Shown one piece after another: positions 23,984 to 32,934 of a stretch of DNA of 64,000 nucleotides. The DNA comes from Amorphoplanes digitatis. GTDB lineage: Bacteria > Actinomycetota > Actinomycetes > Mycobacteriales > Micromonosporaceae. The stretch spans positions 620,001-684,000 of the forward strand of contig NZ_JACHNH010000001.1 of NCBI RefSeq assembly GCF_014205335.1, given 5' to 3'. The notes under the pieces were generated by a model. It saw only the letters and a program-made list of their open reading frames with translations, ran no database searches and was not told the origin of the DNA. The translations under genes and the position numbers were made by a program. Position 1 is the stretch's first letter, and each line of letters begins with the position of its first letter.

Positions 23984-25601
23984 TGCGGCCCGACAGCCAG
24001 CGCCGGAGGCGGACGCCGAATCGGCGCTGGCGCGGCATCAGCGGCACCGTGAAATCCTCCTCCTCCAGCATGACGGCCGCGGCCCGCTCCCGGACGTCCG
24101 GCTCGAGTCCCGGGGTAGCCAGCGCCAGGTGCGCCACCGACCAGGCGATCGGGTGGTGCGTGCCCGCGACCTCGTCGAGCCGGCGCGTCACCAGCTCCGC
24201 CACGTCGGCCCGCGCGTCCGGCTCGACCCAGGCGCTCGTGACCAGGGCGAAGAGCGCGGCCTCGGTGATCTGATCCGTGCCGCCGCCGGCCAGCTCGACG
24301 AGCATCCGGCGCCGGGCGGACCGCGCCCACGGCTCGTCCGTGCGGTGGTGCAGCAGTCCCAGGCAGGCCCAGACCTGCGCGCAGCGCGCCCAGAGCGCCG
24401 GGTCGTGCGCCGCCAGCGCCCGCCCGACCTCGTTGTCCGGCGCCGGCGGCGGGCAGGCGATGAGCGCCAGCAGGTCCTCCGGCTCGACCAGCACCAGCCC
24501 CAGCGCCGCGTCGTAGGCGGCCGGCGGGTGCGGCCACAGCGGGTGCGCGAGCCGGTGCAGCCGCTGCACGGCCGCCTCGGTCGGCCGCCCGGCGACGAAC
24601 GGCTCCCGGGCCGGGTCCGAGGTCATGGTCGGCGCGGTCGGCACCCTGCTCAGCCAGGGCTGGTCGGCGCAGCAGTCGGCCAGGTCGGTGTGCTCGTGGG
24701 TGGCGTCCGGGTGGTCGCGCTGGAAGTCGGCGAGCCGGACCAGGTGCGCCAGGTCGCCGTCGGCGCGGTACCGCAGCCGGTGCGCGGTGTGCACCGCGCA
24801 GTCGAACTCCGGGTCCTTGGCCAGCGCCCGGTCGGCCCAGGCCAGCGCGTCGTCGAGCCGGCCGTGGTCGGCGAGGGTGCCGGCGATGTCCGCGTAGACG
24901 GAGAGGTCCTCGGGGTCGTACATGACCGCGCGGCGCAGGGCCGCGAGGCACTCGGGGATGCGGTCGGCGCTGCGGTAGGCGTAGCCCAGCCAGATCTCCG
25001 CCAGCTTCGACGGCCGGATCCGGGCGCCGCGCACCGCCCACTCCACGGCCAGTTTCGCCTCGCCGAGCCGGCGGGCCAGCGCGGAACCCGCGCCGAGCAG
25101 CATGGCCTGCTCGGGGTGGGCGTCGACGGCGTGCCGGACCAGCGTCAGGTAGGGCCGCAGGGCGTCGCGCCCGGCCTCGGGCACGGGGTCGCCGATGGCG
25201 GTGCAGAGCTGCATGACGATCTGGGCCAGCAGCCCGGGCTCCATCCGGGCGCCCAGCTCGGGTGCGATGACCCACGGCACGCCCGCCCAGTCGACGCCGG
25301 GCGTGTGCCCGCTCGCGGCGACCAGCAGGGGCAGCCCGTCCTCGGGCCGGCCCGCGGCGGCGAGCAGGTGCGCCCGGGCGACGACGGTGCCCACGAACGC
25401 GTGCTGCTCGAGCGGGAAGAGTTCCAGGCCGCCGTCGGCGCGGGCGGCGAGGCGGCTGAGCAGTTCGTGTGTCTCCGGCAGGGTGGGCGCGTGCGCGATC
25501 GCGCCGGCCAGATGATCGGCGGCGTGGTGCATCTCACCGCGTTCGAGCGCCGCGCGGGCCTGCTCGAGGTCGCGGTCGGCGGAGTGCCGGGAATCATCCA
25601 T
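23973..25601 (-). CDS. tetratricopeptide-repeat protein
   Basis: The protein has about 542 residues and no signal peptide or membrane segment. Several helical repeats have TPR character, for example EQARAALERGEMHHAADHLA, LAEIWLGYAYRSADRIPECL, and DALAWADRALAKDPEFDCAV. The C-terminal half is also helical, ending in a basic RLRRWLSGRTTR. ATG 25601 is preferred over an open upstream extension. Its partner or role is unknown. It is divergent from the SIS-domain gene. Confidence 0.75.
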   Translation of the reverse strand: MDDSRHSADRDLEQARAALERGEMHHAADHLAGAIAHAPTLPETHELLSRLAARADGGLELFPLEQHAFVGTVVARAHLLAAAGRPEDGLPLLVAASGHTPGVDWAGVPWVIAPELGARMEPGLLAQIVMQLCTAIGDPVPEAGRDALRPYLTLVRHAVDAHPEQAMLLGAGSALARRLGEAKLAVEWAVRGARIRPSKLAEIWLGYAYRSADRIPECLAALRRAVMYDPEDLSVYADIAGTLADHGRLDDALAWADRALAKDPEFDCAVHTAHRLRYRADGDLAHLVRLADFQRDHPDATHEHTDLADCCADQPWLSRVPTAPTMTSDPAREPFVAGRPTEAAVQRLHRLAHPLWPHPPAAYDAALGLVLVEPEDLLALIACPPPAPDNEVGRALAAHDPALWARCAQVWACLGLLHHRTDEPWARSARRRMLVELAGGGTDQITEAALFALVTSAWVEPDARADVAELVTRRLDEVAGTHHPIAWSVAHLALATPGLEPDVRERAAAVMLEEEDFTVPLMPRQRRFGVRLRRWLSGRTTR

Positions 25602-25776
25602 GACCACGCCTTCCCTGCGTGGCACGCCGTGTGCCACCGACGCGAGCCTAGGCGACGAATCTCGATATGTCAGGCCGCAAATTGCACGCACCCATGCTCG
25701 AAACGTTGCGATTGGAGGCTCTACAGTGCAAGACTGCGCACCAAATGAGCGTGAGTGCGCACGAGAGGACGGTTCA

Positions 25777-26832
25777 GTGACTCAGCGAGGCCAGGGCATG
25801 GCGGACGACATCGCAGAGCAGCCGGAGGGCTACGCGCGGCTGCTGGAGGGGGAGCCCGCCAAGGCGATCGCGGAAGTCGCGGCCCGGGTGGCCGAGCGGC
25901 GCCCCCGGCACGCGGTCTTCGTCGGCCGGGGCACCTCCGATCACGCGGCCCTCTACGCCGCCTATCTGACCGAGATCCGGCTGGGCATCCCGGTCGGCCT
26001 CGCCTCGCCCAGCGCGATCACCCTCTACGGCGCGCGGCCCGACCTGGCCGGCGCCCTGGTCGTCGGCGTCAGCCAGAGCGGCGGCTCGCCTGACCTCACC
26101 GAGGTGCTCAAGGTCGCCCGCGAGAGCGGCGCGCTGACCCTCGCGGTGACAAACAACCCCGCCTCGACCCTCGCGCAGACCGCCGAGCTCTCCATCGACG
26201 TCGCCGCCGGGCACGAGCGTGCCGTCGCCGCAACCAAGACCTACACGGCCGAGCTGCTCGCGCTGCTCCTGCTCGTCGAGGGCATCCGCAACGGCGACGG
26301 CACACTGCCCGCCGACGAGCGGGCCGCGCTGGAGAAGCTGCCGCGACTGGCCGCCGAGGTGCTCGCCGACCACGGCACGGACGAGCTCGCCCAGCGCTAC
26401 CGGTTCGCGTCGCGCCTGGTCACCACCGGCCGCGGCTACGCGTACCCGACCGCCCGGGAGACCGCGCTCAAGCTCATGGAGACCTCGTACCTGCCGGCGC
26501 TCGCCTTCTCGGGCGCGGACCTGCTGCACGGCCCGCTGGCCATGGCCGACCCCGACGTGCCCGTGCTCGCCGTCGTCGGCGCCGGCCCCGGCGGGCGGTC
26601 GATGACCGACGTGGTCGCCCGCCTCGGCGAGCGGCGCGCCGACGTGGTGACGGTCGGCGCCGCCGACATACCCGGCGCCTCCGGCCGGCTGGCCGTGCCG
26701 GCCGTCGACGAGCGGTACGCCCCGCTGCTCGACATCCTGCCGCTGCAACGGCTCGCGCTCGCCCTCGCGCTGGCCCGCGGCGAGGACCCGGACGCGCCGC
26801 GCGGCCTCAAGAAGATCACCTCGACGCTCTGA
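25777..26832 (+). CDS. double SIS-domain sugar-phosphate isomerase/deaminase-like protein
   Basis: The 351-residue protein resembles the isomerase half of GlmS and AgaS/FrlB-type enzymes without the glutaminase. The first SIS domain has VFVGRGTSDHAALYAAYLTE and VVGVSQSGGSPDLTEVLKVA. The middle TKTYTAELLAL and the second domain (VTTGRGYAYPTARETALKL, SGADLLHGPLA) are typical. It probably acts on an amino-sugar phosphate. The start GTG 25777 follows GAGAGGAC. It reads toward pdtaS 39 bases downstream. No PTS or DasR partner is in the window. Confidence 0.82.
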   Translation: MTQRGQGMADDIAEQPEGYARLLEGEPAKAIAEVAARVAERRPRHAVFVGRGTSDHAALYAAYLTEIRLGIPVGLASPSAITLYGARPDLAGALVVGVSQSGGSPDLTEVLKVARESGALTLAVTNNPASTLAQTAELSIDVAAGHERAVAATKTYTAELLALLLLVEGIRNGDGTLPADERAALEKLPRLAAEVLADHGTDELAQRYRFASRLVTTGRGYAYPTARETALKLMETSYLPALAFSGADLLHGPLAMADPDVPVLAVVGAGPGGRSMTDVVARLGERRADVVTVGAADIPGASGRLAVPAVDERYAPLLDILPLQRLALALALARGEDPDAPRGLKKITSTL

Positions 26833-26871
26833 TCGCGGGAGTCCGCGGCGTGGGCGTGGCACGCTTGTGCC

Positions 26872-28419
26872 GTGTCCACGCTGCGCGATCTCGCCGAAGA
26901 GCACACCGACCTCGGCCCACCCGACATCGACCACCTCACCCGGCTGGCCGGCGACTGGCAGCTGCTGTCCGACCTGTCCTTCGCCGACCTGCTGCTCTGG
27001 GTCCCGATCCGCTCCGAGGACGGCGGGCCGCGCACGTTCCTCTGCGTGGCGCAGGTCCGGCCGAACACCTCCTCGACGGCGTACCAGGACGACCAGGTCG
27101 GCAAGATCGTGGGCGGCGCGGAGGTCGCCCATCTCGGCATCGCGTACGCGCAGGGCCGGATCTGGCGCGAGGGCGACCCGGTCTGGTACGGCGACACCCC
27201 GGCCCGGCACGAGGCGATCCCGGTGCGGCTGCGCGGACCTGACGAGAACATCGAGGTGATCGCGGTCATCGGCCGCGACACCAACCTGTCCACCGCGCGT
27301 ACGCCAAGCCAGCTCGAGCTCAACTACCTGACCACCGCCGACGACCTGGCACAGATGGTCGCCGACGGCACCTTCCCGCCGCCGGCGAACAAGGGCGAGA
27401 CCACCTCCGCGCCGCGCGTCGGCGACGGCCTGATCCGGCTCGACGCGGGCGGCAAGGTCACCTACGCGAGCCCGAACGCGCAGTCCGCGTACCGCCGGCT
27501 CGGCTTCAACGCCCACTTGGTCGGCGAGGAGCTGTCGGCGCTCTCCAGCCGGCTCGCCGCCGACCCGCTCGAGGGCACCGACGCGGCCGAGCGCATCCTC
27601 AGCGCCCTGCGCGGCGAGGCACCGGCGCGCAAGGAGGTCGAGGCCCGTGGCGCGACCGTGCTGATCCGGGCGCTTCCGCTGATGCCCGCCGGTGTGCCGA
27701 TCGGCGCGCTGGTGCTGGCCCGCGACGTCACCGAGGTCCGCCGCCGCGATCGCGCGCTGATGACCAAGGACGCGACGATCCGCGAGATCCACCACCGGGT
27801 CAAGAACAACCTCCAGACGGTCGCGGCGCTGCTGCGCCTACAGGCCCGGCGGGTGGACGCACCGGAGGCCCGGGTGGCCCTCGAGGAATCCGTACGCCGG
27901 GTCGCGTCGATCGCCCTGGTGCACGAGACGCTGTCGATGTCCAGCGACGAGGCGGTCGACTTCGACGGCATCGTCGACCGGGTCGCCACCGCCGCGACCG
28001 AGGTGGCCGCCACCGAGATCTCGGTGAAGATGCGCCGCGAGGGCACGTTCGGCGTGCTGCCGGCCGAGATCGCCACCTCGCTGGTGATGGTCCTCAACGA
28101 GCTGCTGATCAACGCGGTCGAGCACGGCTTCCCGGCCCCGGACGAGGACGCGCCGCCCGCCGCGCCGACGCTGACCCCGCCGGCGCCGATCGGCGAGGTC
28201 GTGGTCTCCGCGCACCGGTTCCGCAAGCAGCTGCACGTCACGGTCGCCGACAACGGCCGGGGACTGCCCGACGATTTCGCGGCCGACGACAGCGGGCGCC
28301 TCGGCCTGCAGATCGTCCGGGCGCTGGCCACCGGGGAGCTGCGCGGCAGCATCGAGCTGCGCAACCGGGCCGGCGGCGGCACCGAGGCGATCCTGGTGGT
28401 GCCGCTCGGCAAACGCTGA
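26872..28419 (+). CDS. pdtaS: cytoplasmic sensor histidine kinase PdtaS
   Basis: The 515-residue soluble kinase matches mycobacterial PdtaS (Rv3220c), which phosphorylates the RNA-binding ANTAR regulator PdtaR. Residues 1-150 form a GAF-like domain and about 190-295 a PAS-like domain (GDGLIRLDAGGKVTYASPNA). The HisKA_2 helix IREIHHRVKNNLQTVAALLR carries His307 as phospho-acceptor. The ATPase domain includes VLNELLINAVEHGF, VADNGRGLPDDF and LGLQIVRALA. The start is GTG 26872. PdtaR is not in the window. Its position beside the biotinyl and sigma/anti-sigma genes is conserved in mycobacteria. Confidence 0.93.
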   Translation: MSTLRDLAEEHTDLGPPDIDHLTRLAGDWQLLSDLSFADLLLWVPIRSEDGGPRTFLCVAQVRPNTSSTAYQDDQVGKIVGGAEVAHLGIAYAQGRIWREGDPVWYGDTPARHEAIPVRLRGPDENIEVIAVIGRDTNLSTARTPSQLELNYLTTADDLAQMVADGTFPPPANKGETTSAPRVGDGLIRLDAGGKVTYASPNAQSAYRRLGFNAHLVGEELSALSSRLAADPLEGTDAAERILSALRGEAPARKEVEARGATVLIRALPLMPAGVPIGALVLARDVTEVRRRDRALMTKDATIREIHHRVKNNLQTVAALLRLQARRVDAPEARVALEESVRRVASIALVHETLSMSSDEAVDFDGIVDRVATAATEVAATEISVKMRREGTFGVLPAEIATSLVMVLNELLINAVEHGFPAPDEDAPPAAPTLTPPAPIGEVVVSAHRFRKQLHVTVADNGRGLPDDFAADDSGRLGLQIVRALATGELRGSIELRNRAGGGTEAILVVPLGKR

Positions 28420-28427
28420 CCGCCGGC

Positions 28428-29984
28428 TCAGTCCTTGTCGGCGGAGCGGAGCCCCGGTCCCCAGTGGCGGTCGGCGGCGGTCGGCTCGTCCGGCTCGCCG
28501 CCCGGCCGCGGCCGCCGCTCGAAGAGGGCAAGCGTGAAGCCGTCCACCCGAGTGCTCATCAGCCGGGTGAACGGCGCGAGCGCGTGCCGCTCGGCGTCGG
28601 TGAGCTGATCGGTCTCCCCGGCCCGGCGGCCGGTCTCCAGGTTGTCCGCGCTCAGCACCCAGACCCGGTCCGTGCCGGCCAGGCAGGCGTCCGGCGCCGG
28701 GCAGGTCGTCGCCCACAGCGACTCGTTCTCGACCTGGCCGGAGCGCAGCAGCACGTCGCGGGGCAGGTCGTCGCCGAGGTAGTAGCGCAGGGCCGTGTCG
28801 GAGAACTGCCAGCCGCCGCGGTGCGCGTAGACGATGGCGTCGCCCGGCCGGGCGTACACCTCGACCATCGCGGCCGCCCGGGGGTAGTCGAAGCCCGAGT
28901 GGCGGCGGCGCATCTCGTCCTGGCTCGGGAGCCCGACCAGGCCGACGACCAGGACGACCGTGACCGCGTACGGGGTGCGCAGGCCGGCCAGCGCGCGCCC
29001 GGCGACGGCGCAGAGCAGCGGCACGACGAAGTAGAGGTAGCGGCCCACGAAGATCGGCGCGACCAGCTGATCGACCAGGTAGAGGGCGAGGATCGGCGAC
29101 ACCGCGGCGATGAGGACCAGCGTGGCCCGGCGGTCCTCGTCGGCGCGCACGCCCAACGCCGCCAGCGCGCAGACCGCGCCGCCGACGATGCCGGAGATGA
29201 ACAGATTGCCGGCGATGCCCGCGAGGTCGCCGGGCGTCGCCGCGGCGAGCCAGTCCAGCTGGGTATCGCGCTGCCCGAGGCCCATCACCGTGAACGGCAG
29301 CACCCCGGCGGCCGCCACCAGCACCGCCGGCAGCCACCGCGCCAGCAGGCGCGGGCTCAGCACGGTGACGGCCAGGCCGTGCCCGAGGAGCAGCAGCAGG
29401 GCGATCTGGTGCGACCACCCGAGCAGCAGGACGCTCACCGCGTACGCGATCCAGGACCACCAGGCCGGCTTGTCCAGGGCGCGCAGGAGCAGCAGGGTCG
29501 AGCACGCAGCGAAGAGCCCGGCGAACGCGTAACCGCGGGCCTCCTGTGCGAAGCGCGAGGCGACCGGCATGACGGCGAACAACAGCCCGGCGAGCAGGGC
29601 GGCGCGGGGGCCGTGCAGGCGGCGGGCCAGCAGCGCCACCACCGCCGCGGTCGCGGCGACGGCGAGCACGGACGCCGCCCGCAGCGCCGGGACCGAGTCG
29701 CCGAACCAGCCGGACCAGACGTGTGCGAGCAGGTAGTAGGGCACCGTCACGCCGTCGATGTGGCGCCCGAGCGCGAAGATCTGCGGCACCGTCCGGGTCG
29801 CCGCGCTCCAGGTGGCGAGCTCGTCGCGCCACGCCTCCGGCTGCGCCATCCGGTAGCCGGCCAGCAGCCCGGTCAGGACAGCCGGCGCCAGCCAGCAGAG
29901 CACCCGGCCGAGCCGGGGCGCGCGCGGCGCGGTACGCGCTCGCTCGGCCGCCGGCGACGGCGTCGTGGGTGAAAGGGTCCGCAC
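28428..29984 (-). CDS. GT-C family membrane glycosyltransferase (mannosyltransferase-like)
   Basis: The 518-residue polytopic protein has about ten hydrophobic segments from residue 28 onward. A GT-C signature Asp-Glu lies in the first extracytoplasmic loop (EAWRDELATWSAAT), followed by SRFAQEARGYAFAGL, as in PMT_2/ArnT-like enzymes. These use polyprenyl-linked sugars outside the membrane. A soluble domain (about 385-500) ends the protein. The start is GTG with no clear ribosome site. It is convergent with pdtaS, with an 8-base gap. The acceptor is unknown. Confidence 0.8.
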   Translation of the reverse strand: MRTLSPTTPSPAAERARTAPRAPRLGRVLCWLAPAVLTGLLAGYRMAQPEAWRDELATWSAATRTVPQIFALGRHIDGVTVPYYLLAHVWSGWFGDSVPALRAASVLAVAATAAVVALLARRLHGPRAALLAGLLFAVMPVASRFAQEARGYAFAGLFAACSTLLLLRALDKPAWWSWIAYAVSVLLLGWSHQIALLLLLGHGLAVTVLSPRLLARWLPAVLVAAAGVLPFTVMGLGQRDTQLDWLAAATPGDLAGIAGNLFISGIVGGAVCALAALGVRADEDRRATLVLIAAVSPILALYLVDQLVAPIFVGRYLYFVVPLLCAVAGRALAGLRTPYAVTVVLVVGLVGLPSQDEMRRRHSGFDYPRAAAMVEVYARPGDAIVYAHRGGWQFSDTALRYYLGDDLPRDVLLRSGQVENESLWATTCPAPDACLAGTDRVWVLSADNLETGRRAGETDQLTDAERHALAPFTRLMSTRVDGFTLALFERRPRPGGEPDEPTAADRHWGPGLRSADKD

Positions 29985-30103
29985 ACGTCAAGGGTTTAGC
30001 AGGTCCACCCGCAACGCATGTTACGAATGCGGTGTCCGTCGCCACACTCCCGCAATCTGGACCGGGCTGGCCGAGAAGGGCGGGGCGTGAGAGGCTTACC
30101 GGC

Positions 30104-30190
30104 ATGACCGCTGCAGTTGACCGCCGCTTCGTGGCCCGCCGCCACGTGGATTACGGCCGTGTCCGCAGCGCGATGTGTCCGGCTTCCTGA
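30104..30190 (+). CDS. cysteine-type regulatory leader peptide upstream of sirA
   Basis: A 28-codon ORF encodes MTAAVDRRFVARRHVDYGRV and continues RSAMCPAS. The RRHVDxxRVxSAxC signature belongs to the actinobacterial putative leader peptide group found before sulfur-assimilation genes, where a Cys codon near the 3' end lets ribosome stalling sense cysteine. Here the Cys codon (TGT) is the fourth from the stop. Two competing hairpins follow at once. The peptide itself probably has no function. Confidence 0.8.
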   Translation: MTAAVDRRFVARRHVDYGRVRSAMCPAS

Positions 30191-30193
30191 CGC

Positions 30194-30229
30194 CGCCCGA
30201 CCTTCTGTTTCGGGCGCGCAAGACGCGCC
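30194..30229 (+). promoter_or_regulatory. attenuator-like pair of mutually exclusive hairpins
   Basis: CGCCCGA (30194-30200) pairs with TCGGGCG (30210-30216). GGCGCG (30213-30218) pairs with CGCGCC (30224-30229). The two stems share 30213-30216, so only one can form. The first begins three bases after the leader-peptide stop, where a stalled or terminating ribosome would block it. This is the geometry expected of transcription attenuation or of start-site masking upstream of sirA. Confidence 0.55.
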
Positions 30230-30323
30230 GGCCTTCTCCAGACACCGATGTCGCGAGCCTTCCCAGGTGGCCGATCGCGTTCAGCGCGCTCACCACGGCT
30301 GAAATATCTGGAGGAACGCCGAC

Positions 30324-32018
30324 ATGGCGCTGGACAGCACCCCGGCCACCAAGCCCGCTCCCCGCCCCCGCAAGGCGCGCGGCGAGGGCCAGTGGGCGCT
30401 CGGACACCGCGAGCCGCTGAACCCGAACGAGCGGATCAAGAAGGACGACAACCCGCTGAACGTCCGGGCCCGGATCGAGAACATCTACGCACACACCGGG
30501 TTCGCCGGCATCGACCCGCAGGACCTGCGCGGGCGTTTCCGCTGGTGGGGCCTCTACACCCAGCGCAAGGCCGGCATCGACGGCGGACGCACGGCGGTGC
30601 TCGAGCCGCACGAGCTCGAGGACGAGTACTTCATGCTCCGCGTACGCGTGGACGGGGGTGCGCTGAACCTCGCGCAGCTGCGCACGATCGCGGAGATCTC
30701 CACCGAGTTCGGCCGCGGCACCGCGGACATCACCGACCGGCAGAACATCCAGCTGCACTGGATCCGGGTCGAGGACATGCCGGAGATCTGGCGCCGGCTC
30801 GAGGCGGTCGGCCTGCAGACCACCGAGGCGTGCGGCGACTGCCCGCGCATCGTGCTGGGCAGCCCGGTCGCCGGCGTCTCGACCGAGGAGGTCATCGACC
30901 CTACCTCGGCGATCGACGAGATCATCGAGCGCTTCATCGGCGACCCGCGCTACTCCAACCTGCCGCGCAAGTTCAAGTCGTCGATCTCCTGGCTGGCGGA
31001 CACGCCCTACGAGATCAACGACATCTCCTTCATCGGCGTGCGGCACCCGGTGCACGGGCCCGGCTTCGACCTCTGGGTCGGCGGCGGCCTCTCCACCAAC
31101 CCGCGGCTCGCCGAGCGTCTCGGCGTCTGGGTCCCGCTCGACGAGATCCCGGACGTCTGGGAGGGCGTCGTCGGGATCTTCCGCGACTACGGGTACCGGC
31201 GGCTGCGCACCCGGGCCCGGCTGAAGTTCCTGCTCGCCGACTGGGGCGTCGCCAAGTTCCGGGAGATCCTGGAGAAGGAATACCTGGGCCGGGCGCTGGT
31301 CGACGGCCCGTCGGCCGAGCTGCCGGCGAAGCCGATCGACCACATCGGAGTGCACAAGCAGCTCGACGGCAGGAACTACGTCGGCGCGGCCCCGGTCGTC
31401 GGCCGCTCCTCGGGAGCGCAGCTGAGCGGGCTCGCCGACCTCGTGGCGGCGCACGGCTCGGACCGGGTGCGGCTCACCCCGTACCAGAAGCTCCTGGTCC
31501 TGGATGTCGCCGACGACCAGGTGGAATCGCTTGTCGAGGGCCTGCGCGGGATCGGGCTTGAGGCCCGGCCGTCGGCCTGGCGCCGCGGCACGATGGCCTG
31601 TACCGGCATCGAGTACTGCAAGCTCGCGATCGTCGAGACCAAGGCCCGCGGCGAGGAGCTGGTCGCCCGGCTCGAGGAGCGGCTGCGCGACTTCGACACC
31701 GACATCTCGATCCACATCAACGGCTGCCCGAACGCCTGCGCACGCACCCAGGTCGCCGACATCGGCCTCAAGGGCATGTTGGTCCTGAACGCGCACGGCG
31801 AGCAGGTCGAGGGCTTCCAGGTGCACCTCGGCGGCGGGCTCGGCATGGCGCAGGGACAGACCGCCGGCTTCGGCCGCAAGCTGCGCGGCCTCAAGGCGAC
31901 CGCCGAGGAGCTTCCGGGCTATGTGGAGCGTCTCGCGCACAACTACCTCGCGGGCCGCGGCGACGGCGAATCCTTCGCCAACTGGGTCATCCGTGCTGAT
32001 GAGGAGCTGCTGAAATGA
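30324..32018 (+). CDS. sirA: ferredoxin-dependent assimilatory sulfite reductase (SirA/NirA type)
   Basis: This siroheme and [4Fe-4S] enzyme makes the six-electron reduction of sulfite to sulfide. The 564-residue protein has two ferredoxin-like/reductase repeats. The cluster ligands are in ACTGIEYCKLA and INGCPNACAR. WWGLYTQR and EACGDCPR supply the Tyr and Cys that are cross-linked in the M. tuberculosis enzyme. The neighbours (zinc ribbon, cysH, sirohydrochlorin chelatase) favour sulfite over nitrite as substrate. A leader peptide and competing hairpins precede it. Its stop overlaps the next start as ATGA. Confidence 0.94.
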   Translation: MALDSTPATKPAPRPRKARGEGQWALGHREPLNPNERIKKDDNPLNVRARIENIYAHTGFAGIDPQDLRGRFRWWGLYTQRKAGIDGGRTAVLEPHELEDEYFMLRVRVDGGALNLAQLRTIAEISTEFGRGTADITDRQNIQLHWIRVEDMPEIWRRLEAVGLQTTEACGDCPRIVLGSPVAGVSTEEVIDPTSAIDEIIERFIGDPRYSNLPRKFKSSISWLADTPYEINDISFIGVRHPVHGPGFDLWVGGGLSTNPRLAERLGVWVPLDEIPDVWEGVVGIFRDYGYRRLRTRARLKFLLADWGVAKFREILEKEYLGRALVDGPSAELPAKPIDHIGVHKQLDGRNYVGAAPVVGRSSGAQLSGLADLVAAHGSDRVRLTPYQKLLVLDVADDQVESLVEGLRGIGLEARPSAWRRGTMACTGIEYCKLAIVETKARGEELVARLEERLRDFDTDISIHINGCPNACARTQVADIGLKGMLVLNAHGEQVEGFQVHLGGGLGMAQGQTAGFGRKLRGLKATAEELPGYVERLAHNYLAGRGDGESFANWVIRADEELLK

Positions 32019-32173
32019 GCGACGCCAGATCGGCCCCGCTGTACTGCCCCTACTGCGGCGAAGAGGACCTGCGACCCAACGAGGCTTCACACGGCGCGTG
32101 GGAGTGCCACTCCTGCGCCCGGGTTTTCACGGTCAAGTTCAACGGACTGCTCGCCAAGGGAGTGAACCGATGA
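32015..32173 (+). CDS. small zinc-ribbon protein of the sulfur operon
   Basis: A 52-residue protein starts MSDARSAPLYCPYCGEEDLR and has two Cys-x2-Cys knuckles (YCPYCG and ECHSCA) 17 residues apart, a rubredoxin/zinc-ribbon layout. It overlaps sirA by 4 bases upstream and cysH by 4 bases downstream (ATGA at both ends), so it is translationally coupled to both. Streptomyces has a similarly small gene between its sirA and cysH genes. It may bind iron or zinc and help electron or sulfur transfer; that role is inference. Confidence 0.85.
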   Translation: MSDARSAPLYCPYCGEEDLRPNEASHGAWECHSCARVFTVKFNGLLAKGVNR

Positions 32174-32934
32174 CTGTCGTGACCGCTGTCGGCCTGGGAC
32201 TGGTGTCCCTCGGCGCGCCCGCCGCCCCCGCCGACCCGACCCGCCGACCGGCCGCCGAGCTCAAGGAGCTCGCCGACGCCGCCGGCAAGGCGCTCGAGGG
32301 CGCACCCGCCGAGGAGATCGCGCGCTGGGCGACCAGCACGTTCGGCGACCGCTTCTGCGTCACCAGCTCGATGGCCGACGCCGTCGTCGCGCACCTGTTC
32401 TCCCGCGTCGCGCCCGGCGTGGACGTCGTCTTCCTCGACACCGGCCTGCACTTCCCGGAGACCCTCAAGATCCGCGACACGGTCGCCCGCACGATGAACG
32501 TCAACGTCCGCTCGATCCGCCCGCGGATGACGGTCGGCCAGCAGGACGGCGAGTTCGGGCCCCGGCTCTTCGCCCGCAGCCCCGACGAGTGCTGCTTCCT
32601 GCGCAAGGTCGAGCCGCTGGAGCGCGCCCTGTCCGACTACGACTCCTGGGCCACCGGCCTGCGCCGCGACGAGTCCCCGACCCGCGCGAACACCCCCGTG
32701 GTGGCGTTCGACGCGAAGAAGGGCAAGGTCAAGGTCAACCCCATCGCGGCGTGGACGCAGGCGGACGTCGACCGCTACATCGCGCGGTGGAACGTGCCGG
32801 TCAACGAGCTCTTCAAGAAGGGGTACGGGTCGATCGGCTGCTGGCCGTGCACCCGGCGCACGAAGGCCGGCGAGGACCCGCGCGCGGGCCGCTGGGCGAT
32901 GTTCGAGAAGACCGAATGCGGCCTGCACGTCTAG
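32170..32934 (+). CDS. cysH: adenylylsulfate (APS) reductase, [4Fe-4S] type
   Basis: CysH reduces activated sulfate to sulfite with thioredoxin. The protein has 254 residues. ECCFLRK and GCWPCTRR supply the four cluster Cys that mark APS-using enzymes, and the C-terminal ECGLHV holds the catalytic Cys. SSMADAVVAHL and DTGLHFPET form the nucleotide and substrate loops. The start ATG overlaps the preceding stop. The frame is open farther upstream, but that overlaps the zinc-ribbon gene. The gene overlaps the chelatase gene by 19 bases. Confidence 0.95.
   Translation: MTVVTAVGLGLVSLGAPAAPADPTRRPAAELKELADAAGKALEGAPAEEIARWATSTFGDRFCVTSSMADAVVAHLFSRVAPGVDVVFLDTGLHFPETLKIRDTVARTMNVNVRSIRPRMTVGQQDGEFGPRLFARSPDECCFLRKVEPLERALSDYDSWATGLRRDESPTRANTPVVAFDAKKGKVKVNPIAAWTQADVDRYIARWNVPVNELFKKGYGSIGCWPCTRRTKAGEDPRAGRWAMFEKTECGLHV

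Noticed and set aside
25602..25776. DasR-type operator upstream of the SIS-domain gene
   Set aside because: An amino-sugar link made this worth looking for, but no TGGTCTAGACCA-like element was found.
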